Shown: positions 1-4,341 of the stretch, piece after piece
How the letters are laid out: each line of letters starts with the position of its first letter
How positions within the stretch are numbered: position 1 is the stretch's first letter
Assembly (NCBI GenBank): GCA_018896835.1
Contig: JAHILS010000037.1
Coordinates: 1 to 7,075 of the forward strand
From: Patescibacteria group bacterium
GTDB taxonomy: Bacteria; Patescibacteriota; Patescibacteriia; UBA9934
DNA: 7,075 nucleotides
Direction of reading: 5' to 3'
The notes under the pieces: model-generated
What the model was told of the DNA's origin: nothing
The model's database searches: none
The model's input: only the letters and a program-made list of their open reading frames with translations
Position numbers and translations under genes: made by a program

Positions 1-58
1 AAATACTAACAATATAATTTTTCCTAAACGAGAAGAATAGAAAACATCAAAAACAGAC

Positions 59-92
59 ACAGCCACCCAAACCCGGGTGGCTGTTTGATTTT
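59..92 (+). terminator. Intrinsic terminator of an upstream gene
   Basis: Perfect stem ACAGCCACCC (59-68) / GGGTGGCTGT (75-84) with the six-base loop AAACCC, followed by the T-rich tail TTTGATTTT. The strong GC stem followed by Ts is the classic Rho-independent pattern. It reads as a + strand terminator for a gene that lies to the left of the window; no gene end can be identified in bases 1-58. The A-rich stretch before the stem gives only a weak minus-strand tail. Confidence 0.8.
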
Positions 93-108
93 GGATTATT
101 CGTAGGTT

Positions 109-154
109 ATTATTTTTCATAAAGCTGACGATCGTCAATAGTTTGAAAAATAAT
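109..154. promoter_or_regulatory. 46-bp composite palindrome (operator-like)
   Basis: Two nested dyads share the same centre (131.5). The outer arms are ATTATTTTTCA (109-119) and TGAAAAATAAT (144-154), an exact 11-bp inverted repeat. The core is the exact 12-bp palindrome TGACGATCGTCA (126-137). The spacers on either side are both 6 bases and are not complementary to each other. Equal spacers and a common centre suggest a binding site for a symmetric protein complex rather than a simple RNA hairpin. It lies 54-99 bases upstream of the first gene's start. No regulator is identified, and the function is inferred. Confidence 0.5.
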
Positions 155-189
155 TTTGTTTAACTCTTCTGCTTTCGCTGATTTTTACG

Positions 190-195
190 TACAAT
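190..195 (+). promoter_or_regulatory. Possible -10 element for the first gene
   Basis: TACAAT matches the sigma70 -10 consensus at five of six positions. It would place the transcript start near 202, about six bases before the ATG at 208, giving a nearly leaderless mRNA. This fits the lack of a ribosome binding site. No good -35 is seen 16-18 bases upstream (about 167-172 reads TTCTGC), so the call is weak. Confidence 0.35.
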
Positions 196-207
196 GTCTG
201 TATATTT

Positions 208-1425
208 ATGAATGATCTCTCGATTTCATTGTCAGAACCATCAAAACGCTATTTACGCTCAAGGAAAAATTATATTGTTAGTATTTTTCTTATCGTATTA
301 TTAGCCAGTATCTGTTTTCGCGTCTGGAACTCTAGGGATAAAACCTCGTATGTATATCCAGAAGGCGCAGAAACTACGATTAGCATTTTACTAACTCCGG
401 CCAATACCTTGTTATTACACAACAATCTAGGACAAAAGATCGTATTACCTGGCACAGGCATAACCTGGGACAATGCTTTAAAACGCGCAAAAAGCCAGAT
501 ATCTGTTCATCTGGACAATGACGGATCGATATTTGCCATAACTTTTGACTCTAAACTTGATGATTCTCTTATTTCTTCATTCCAAAACCAGGGAGCCATT
601 GCCAGCCTGGAGAATGATCGACTGATAATTTCAAATAAACCAATAGAAAACTTATTTAGAGATCATTCCCGCCTTTCTCTTCGGCCAATATGGCCTTTCT
701 TTGATGGATACGTGAAAACTAACAACGCAAACGCATCAATTCATATTGATAATGAAGCAATAACTATAAAAGGCATTGGCGAAAAGCCGTCAGGAAGCTT
801 TGGTGACATATATTTACCAGAAAATACAAAGACTATTTTATTCACCTCGTCCACGCAGGAGGAGAACGACTCAATGCCTGCAATTTTAAACGCATTTTCA
901 TCAATTCCAGCTATATCAAACCTTTCAATCATAAAAAATGAATCGCCTTGGCGATTAATCATGTTTACCAGTAGTGACACTCCGCTTGGATACACGCTCC
1001 AGTTGGAGCAATCAATGGACATCGAGGACCTGGCTGTAATCGCCAAACAACTCGTGGGATCAAGTGATTTGTCTACGGTAGCGTTGACATTGGAAGATAA
1101 TTCACGCCTTTTGGAAATAGTATCCGAACCACAAAACACGCAAATTTCGATTTCAACCGACCAAGGATCAACGTTTTTACATGCAGTATCTAATGATTCG
1201 AGCGTTCACATATCACAAACTGGATCATATATTTCAATTTCAAACGTTGATATGACGCTAATATCAGACAAATCAATTGCACAGAAACTAAAACTTAGAG
1301 ACATCTATTCATTTGCTGATATTAGCTATATAAAAACAAACTGGAATCAGATTCAGGCCAGTCTGTTTATATCTTCATTCTCATCATTATCAGTATCAAA
1401 CAACAGCATCACCCTTTCTTGGTAA
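208..1425 (+). CDS. Membrane-anchored protein of unknown function
   Basis: I do not recognise a family. The 405-residue product starts with a basic cytoplasmic tail (residues 13-21 rich in Arg and Lys), then one hydrophobic segment at about 23-38. The remaining roughly 365 residues are probably outside the membrane. This outer part is rich in Ser, Thr, Asn and Ile with alternating hydrophobic residues, suggesting beta structure, and has few Cys. No protease, sortase, glycosyltransferase or repeat motif is visible. The start is the first ATG, placed just after a possible -10; there is no Shine-Dalgarno sequence. The gene stands alone: a terminator and large palindrome lie before it, and a DnaA-box inverted repeat begins three bases after its stop. 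The coding sequence is real (long, intact, membrane topology sensible), but the function is open. Confidence 0.75.
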   Translation: MNDLSISLSEPSKRYLRSRKNYIVSIFLIVLLASICFRVWNSRDKTSYVYPEGAETTISILLTPANTLLLHNNLGQKIVLPGTGITWDNALKRAKSQISVHLDNDGSIFAITFDSKLDDSLISSFQNQGAIASLENDRLIISNKPIENLFRDHSRLSLRPIWPFFDGYVKTNNANASIHIDNEAITIKGIGEKPSGSFGDIYLPENTKTILFTSSTQEENDSMPAILNAFSSIPAISNLSIIKNESPWRLIMFTSSDTPLGYTLQLEQSMDIEDLAVIAKQLVGSSDLSTVALTLEDNSRLLEIVSEPQNTQISISTDQGSTFLHAVSNDSSVHISQTGSYISISNVDMTLISDKSIAQKLKLRDIYSFADISYIKTNWNQIQASLFISSFSSLSVSNNSITLSW

Positions 1426-1509
1426 TACACACAACCTGTGGATAAACCTTGAATAATCCCTAACTTATCCACAGGCTGTGTGCACAAAGATGAACAACTT
1501 TTATCCACA
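1423..1509. other. DnaA-box cluster, possible origin element
   Basis: Three exact copies of the strong DnaA box TTATCCACA occur: 1437-1445 (minus strand), 1465-1473 (plus) and 1501-1509 (plus). A near match, TAATACACA, sits at 1423-1431 over the stop codon of the preceding gene. I found no other exact copy elsewhere in the window. Three exact nonamers in 73 bases is far above chance, and such clusters are the hallmark of bacterial oriC or DnaA-titration/regulatory sites. AT-rich sequence with a tandem T-rich 13-mer follows at 1540-1565. Against oriC: no dnaA, dnaN or other usual origin neighbour is visible and genes on both sides run on the same strand. DnaA binding is likely; origin function is an inference. 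Confidence 0.6.
1428..1482. repeat. 18-bp inverted repeat carrying two DnaA boxes
   Basis: Arms CACACAACCTGTGGATAA (1428-1445) and TTATCCACAGGCTGTGTG (1465-1482) pair at 17 of 18 positions around a 19-base loop; the single mismatch is A1434 against C1476. Each arm contains one DnaA box, so the boxes face each other. The stem lacks a following T run, so it does not look like a terminator. It could extrude as a cruciform or place two DnaA molecules symmetrically. Confidence 0.85.
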
Positions 1510-1567
1510 AATACAAAATACCCTGATATAACAGGGTATTTTGTTGTTGACATTTGTTGTTCATCTT
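1487..1567. repeat. 12-bp inverted repeat around box 3 and terminator
   Basis: AAGATGAACAAC (1487-1498) and GTTGTTCATCTT (1556-1567) are exact reverse complements separated by 57 bases. Between them lie the third DnaA box (1501-1509), the terminator hairpin (1515-1542) and the -35 element of the following promoter. The right arm fills most of the spacer between -35 and -10, so a protein bound to it, or to both arms with looping, could block or tune that promoter. Confidence 0.75.
1515..1550 (+). terminator. Intrinsic terminator after the first gene
   Basis: Stem AAAATACCCTG (1515-1525) / CAGGGTATTTT (1532-1542) is 11 bp perfect with the loop ATATAA, and the T-rich GTTGTTG follows. It ends 117 bases after the stop of the 405-residue gene and four bases before the next -35 element, so it would insulate the RNA promoter from readthrough. 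The A-rich left flank means it may also work on the minus strand. Confidence 0.7.
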
Positions 1568-1575
1568 CATATAAT
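1547..1575 (+). promoter_or_regulatory. Perfect sigma70 promoter of the RNA gene
   Basis: TTGACA (1547-1552) and TATAAT (1570-1575) both match consensus exactly with the optimal 17-base spacer. The expected transcript start is about 1582-1584. It is the strongest promoter in the window and has no plausible protein start just downstream, which supports a highly expressed RNA gene. Confidence 0.9.
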
Positions 1576-1581
1576 ATTTAT

Positions 1582-1916
1582 GTAAGTAGTTCTTTCCACA
1601 ACACCTGATATGACATCAGGGGAAGTTTCCCGAACCCACTTTCGGGGAACAGCCCTACTGCGCTGCGGTGTTAGTTCGCTTGCATTTGGGGATCAAGCGG
1701 ATAGAACGCGGCGATACCGTCAAACCGGTCCAGCCAATACATGGCAGGGCAGTTGTCCTTTAATAGGTCAATGGTTGACGCCGATGGACGCTGAGTCTTG
1801 TACAAAATACGTTTTGTGCAAAGCCCAGCGCCCACAGCGGTGTCCCAACACCTATCGTGGGTGCGATTAGCTCCAGAATATACTTATATAAGTCTGTTGA
1901 GCCTCCGCACCCTTTT
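1582..1916 (+). ncRNA. Structured non-coding RNA of unknown family
   Basis: The roughly 335-base stretch is clearly richer in G and C than its neighbours and folds into local helices along its length. Paired segments: 1604-1609/1615-1620; 1625-1634/1641-1650 (10 bp, loop CCCACT); 1661-1666/1708-1713 enclosing 1677-1682/1694-1699; 1718-1726/1773-1780 with one bulged A; 1733-1736/1742-1745; 1789-1793/1826-1830 enclosing 1797-1807/1812-1823 (11 bp, UACG loop); 1831-1835/1857-1861 enclosing 1839-1843/1848-1852. A perfect promoter precedes it and a terminator-like stem with TTTT ends it. I see none of the conserved motifs of RNase P RNA (GAGGAAAGUCC, ACAGAA), tmRNA, SRP RNA or a 6S-like closing stem. 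Alternatives are a divergent known RNA or a long regulatory leader of the DksA-like gene 60 bases downstream. An open frame at 1610-1870 crosses it but has no protein-like character. Confidence 0.7.
1859..1916 (+). terminator. Terminator-like 3' stem of the RNA
   Basis: GGGTGCG (1859-1865) pairs with CGCACCC (1906-1912), followed by TTTTC. Inside the stem, GCTC/GAGC (1870-1873/1899-1902), CAGA/TCTG (1874-1877/1893-1896) and CTT/AAG extend the fold, helped by the exact DNA palindrome ACTTATATAAGT (1882-1893). The T run is only four bases, so termination may be partial. The left arm overlaps another helix (1828-1835/1857-1864), so the two forms exclude each other. Confidence 0.5.
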
Positions 1917-1935
1917 CAGTTTCAAAAAAAATCTG

Positions 1936-1959
1936 TATGCTTAGCATATATTTGATAAT
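1936..1959 (+). promoter_or_regulatory. Possible weak promoter of the dksA-like operon
   Basis: GATAAT (1954-1959) is a five-of-six -10 match and would start transcription about ten bases before the ATG at 1976. A small dyad, TATGC-TTA-GCATA (1936-1948), lies where a spacer/-35 would be. No -35 of quality is present, so the operon may instead depend on readthrough from the RNA promoter or on a regulator bound at the dyad. Confidence 0.35.
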
Positions 1960-1975
1960 TCACGTTTAGATAGAT

Positions 1976-2350
1976 ATGAATAAGCAATTTTTAGAAGAAA
2001 TTAAAACAAAGCTAGAGAAGGATTACGCACAACTCACAAAAGACCTTGGAGATTTTTCAAAATCAGACCCAAAGGCCGTGCGCCCTGACTTTATTACACT
2101 ATTCCCAGAATACGGTGACGACGAGGACGAAAACGCGGGCGAAATCGCCGCTTATAGCAATAATTTGGCACTTGAGGATAAATTAGAAAAAGAATTCCGT
2201 GATGTTTTAAATGCCATTAAGCGTATTGAAAAGAACGAGTATGGCCTATGTAAATACTGCGGACAAGAAATTTCTGAAGATCGTTTACGCGCTCGACCCA
2301 CATCAACATCATGTGTGGCTTGCAAAAAAACATTAACTCAAGAGGTATAA
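1976..2350 (+). CDS. DksA/TraR family zinc-finger regulator
   Basis: The 124-residue product has the family layout: a charged helical N-terminal half (likely coiled coil, about residues 1-28 and 62-88), an acidic stretch at 48-53, and a C-terminal zinc finger with Cys92-x2-Cys95-x17-Cys113-x2-Cys116, all four ligands present. Proteins of this family bind RNA polymerase through its secondary channel and change initiation, in some bacteria together with ppGpp. The sequence after the acidic patch (residues 54-71) resembles the conserved core of short DksA-like proteins. The start is the ATG beginning a typical charged helix; no Shine-Dalgarno is seen. The 3' end overlaps the open frame of lspA. 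A DksA-like gene directly before lspA is also known from Bacillus subtilis (ylyA-lspA), which supports both calls. Whether it acts like true DksA or like YlyA cannot be read from sequence. Confidence 0.92.
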   Translation: MNKQFLEEIKTKLEKDYAQLTKDLGDFSKSDPKAVRPDFITLFPEYGDDEDENAGEIAAYSNNLALEDKLEKEFRDVLNAIKRIEKNEYGLCKYCGQEISEDRLRARPTSTSCVACKKTLTQEV

Positions 2351-2790
2351 ATAGCACACAAACAAAAACAATCATCATTGGCGTGGTAATAACAACCATT
2401 GATATTGCTTTCAAAATCTTATCAATAAAACAACCTTCTTTCTGGAAAGAAGGTTGTTTAAAATCCATCGCGTGCTTGTCACTACATCAAAATCACGGCA
2501 TCGCCTTTAGTATTCCAATTCCAATCGGGCTAACGATAGTAATATCCATAATTATTATATTAATTCTTGCCAATTTGTTAAAAAAATACTGGAATAAAAA
2601 TATAATCCTATCGTCTGGCTTAGTATTAATTTTATTTGGGGCAATTGATAACCTCGTCGATCGAGTAATTAACAATTCCACAACAGACTTTCTAATATTT
2701 TTTGGCTTATCTGCAATAAATTTTGCAGATATCCTCATCCTCTCTGGCATAATTTTAATCTTGTGGTACAGTAGAGATAAGGACAAGTAA
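2311..2790 (+). CDS. lspA: Lipoprotein signal peptidase II (LspA)
   Basis: LspA is an inner-membrane aspartyl protease that removes signal peptides from lipid-modified prolipoproteins. The product shows four hydrophobic segments (about residues 19-36, 72-90, 97-112, 137-153). The family motifs are present: Asp31-x3-Lys35 at the end of the first segment, Asn61-x-Gly63-Ile-Ala-Phe, then Asp117 in NLVDRV and Asp140 in NFADI, the expected catalytic pair. The usual GN before LxDR is DN here, a small departure. The start is uncertain: the ATG at 2311 overlaps the upstream gene by 40 bases and gives 30 residues before Asp31, longer than usual. TTG 2320 is possible, and GTG 2383 would cut into the first membrane segment. 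No ribosome binding site marks any of them. The chain is short (159 residues) but complete. Codons 40-50 lie on a perfect hairpin. Confidence 0.92.
   Translation: MCGLQKNINSRGINSTQTKTIIIGVVITTIDIAFKILSIKQPSFWKEGCLKSIACLSLHQNHGIAFSIPIPIGLTIVISIIIILILANLLKKYWNKNIILSSGLVLILFGAIDNLVDRVINNSTTDFLIFFGLSAINFADILILSGIILILWYSRDKDK
2428..2459. repeat. Perfect 14-bp hairpin inside lspA
   Basis: AAACAACCTTCTTT (2428-2441) and AAAGAAGGTTGTTT (2446-2459) are exact reverse complements with the four-base loop CTGG. With A-rich and T-rich flanks it looks like a bidirectional intrinsic terminator, yet the lspA frame runs through it. It encodes part of the first extracytoplasmic loop of LspA. It lies 78 bases after the dksA-like stop, so it could attenuate transcription into lspA and comM. 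Confidence 0.85.
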
Positions 2791-2806
2791 GCGTGCTTAA
2801 TACACT

Positions 2807-2827
2807 CCCATCATCTTGATGTATGGG
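2807..2827 (+). promoter_or_regulatory. Small hairpin covering the comM start codon
   Basis: CCCATCAT (2807-2814) pairs with ATG-T-ATGGG (2819-2827) with one bulged T and the loop CTTG. The ATG of comM (2823-2825) lies in the 3' arm, so folding would hide it. The stem is only 8 bp and no ribosome binding site is present; regulatory meaning is speculative. Confidence 0.3.
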
Positions 2828-4334
2828 ATCTTATTTTATCTATTCGTCGGCTCACATTGGGCTTGATGCTATTAAATTACATGTTGAGGCAGATATTTCA
2901 GCAGGCCTGCCAAAATTCACAATCGTTGGCCTCCCTGATACTGCAATATCTGAATCTCGTGAAAGAATTCGTTCAGCGATTAAAAATTCGGGTTTCAGTT
3001 TTCCGCGGACTCGAGTAACAGTTAATTTGGCTCCGGCTGACATTAAAAAACAAGGGCCGGTTTATGATTTGCCAATCGCGCTAAGTATTTTGATGGCCTC
3101 GGGCGTAATCGCCAACACAACCCTACTGCAGGAAACCGCTTTCTTGGGCGAACTATCCCTGCAAGGCGATGTGCGACCAGTACACGGCGCGCTTCTAGCA
3201 GCTTCGATGTGTGAATATTACGGAATAAAAAATATTGCTGTTGCGCACAGAAACTGTCAGGAAGCCTCAATTGTGAAAAATGTAAAAGTATTGGGCGTTT
3301 CAAATCTACAAGAAATTGTTAGTTGGATAAAATCAAATGAAACACCATTGTTTTATAAACGAAAAAAGCAATCACCAATAATCAATAAACATGCAATCGA
3401 CTTTGCGGACATTAAGGGTCAGGAACATGTTAAAAGAGCACTGACAGTTTCAGCAGCTGGCAATCACAACGTACTAATGGTGGGACCACCTGGGTCGGGA
3501 AAAACAATGCTGGCCCGCGCTCTGCCTTCAATTTTGCCAGACTTTACTTTTAAAGAAGCACTAGAAACAACAAAAATATATTCTATCGCTGGACTACTAT
3601 CCCGTGAATCAATAGTGCAACAACGCCCATTTCGACATCCGCACCACACCAGCTCGAGCATATCTTTAATTGGTGGCGGTAGTTGGCCAGCGCCAGGCGA
3701 GGTCTCGCTATCACACAATGGTGTTTTGTTTTTAGATGAATTTGCTGAGTTCTCTCGCAAAACAATTGAAAACCTTAGACAACCACTTGAAGATAAGTAT
3801 GTGACAATATCACGGGCCGCTGGCACGATTACGTTTCCGTCTAATTTTATGTTAATTGCGTCAATGAACCCTTGCCCGTGCGGTTATTTAAATGACAAGC
3901 AAAGAACATGCGAGTGTGCGCCTGGCCAAGTGCAGGCTTACAAGCGAAAAGTATCAGGCCCTATTTTGGACAGAATTGATATTTCACTCCATGTACCACG
4001 AGTTGATTTTGAAAAATTAACTTCAACACAAGAACTTGATACTTCAAAAATTATTCGAGAGCGGGTTGAGACTGCTCGCCAAGTGCAACGCGCGCGTTAT
4101 AAGAATTTGCCGATCGAAACAAATGACGAACTATCAACAAAAAGTCTTGGCACATATTGCCAGCTCGATGATCCAAGTATTGAACTGCTAAAAACCGCCA
4201 TTGATCAATATCAACTCTCTGCCCGCGCCTACACCCGAACACTCAAAGTTGCCAGAACAATCGCTGACTTGGACAATGCACAAAACATAAAACTCCAGCA
4301 CTTAGCTGAAGCTTTAGGCTACCGATGCGGATAA
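2823..4334 (+). CDS. comM: ComM/YifB family Mg-chelatase-like AAA+ ATPase
   Basis: The 503-residue product has full family length and order. An N-terminal ChlI-like domain (about 1-165) carries the signature VGLPD and ESRERIRSAIKNSG (residues 35-57) and NLAPADIKKQGPVYDLPIA (68-86). An AAA+ core follows with Walker A GPPGSGKT (221-228), Walker B VLFLDE (301-306), a Cys cluster (351, 353, 363, 365) and the SGPILDRID motif (379-386). A C-terminal Mg_chelatase_C domain (about 405-500) contains SARAYTRTLKVARTIADL. ComM of naturally transformable bacteria is a hexameric helicase that drives branch migration of incoming DNA; YifB homologues are widespread. Here it follows lspA by 32 bases and is probably in the same operon. 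The start ATG is supported by alignment of the family's N-terminus (hydrophobic strand then GLDA). It ends seven bases before the convergent gene. All catalytic residues are intact. Confidence 0.95.
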   Translation: MGSYFIYSSAHIGLDAIKLHVEADISAGLPKFTIVGLPDTAISESRERIRSAIKNSGFSFPRTRVTVNLAPADIKKQGPVYDLPIALSILMASGVIANTTLLQETAFLGELSLQGDVRPVHGALLAASMCEYYGIKNIAVAHRNCQEASIVKNVKVLGVSNLQEIVSWIKSNETPLFYKRKKQSPIINKHAIDFADIKGQEHVKRALTVSAAGNHNVLMVGPPGSGKTMLARALPSILPDFTFKEALETTKIYSIAGLLSRESIVQQRPFRHPHHTSSSISLIGGGSWPAPGEVSLSHNGVLFLDEFAEFSRKTIENLRQPLEDKYVTISRAAGTITFPSNFMLIASMNPCPCGYLNDKQRTCECAPGQVQAYKRKVSGPILDRIDISLHVPRVDFEKLTSTQELDTSKIIRERVETARQVQRARYKNLPIETNDELSTKSLGTYCQLDDPSIELLKTAIDQYQLSARAYTRTLKVARTIADLDNAQNIKLQHLAEALGYRCG

Positions 4335-4341
4335 CAAGACT

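Noticed and set aside
120..154. Minus-strand promoter using TTGACG at 133-138
   Set aside because: No acceptable -10 at 16-18 bases, and the + strand terminator at 59-92 suggests the upstream gene runs toward this region.
741..1139. Minus-strand open frame of 132 codons inside the first gene
   Set aside because: Antisense shadow of an intact, better-supported + strand gene; no promoter or protein family features.
1428..1482. The 18-bp inverted repeat as a transcription terminator
   Set aside because: No T run follows the stem, the loop is 19 bases, and a better terminator lies at 1515-1542.
1610..1870. 86-codon open frame on the + strand in the intergenic region
   Set aside because: It lies wholly within the structured RNA, has an unusual mix of Arg, Cys, Trp and Pro, no hydrophobic core pattern and no ribosome binding site. 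Its length is explained by the higher GC of the RNA.
1582..1916. Assignment of the structured RNA as RNase P RNA, tmRNA, SRP RNA or 6S RNA
   Set aside because: Key motifs (GAGGAAAGUCC and ACAGAA; tRNA-like end; the GGAAGGAAGCAGCC-type SRP loop; a 5'-3' closing stem) were looked for and not found on the + strand, and the reverse complement showed nothing recognisable.
3464..3826. Minus-strand open frame of 120 codons inside comM
   Set aside because: It is opposite the conserved Walker A and B regions of comM; its composition reflects the antisense of that gene.
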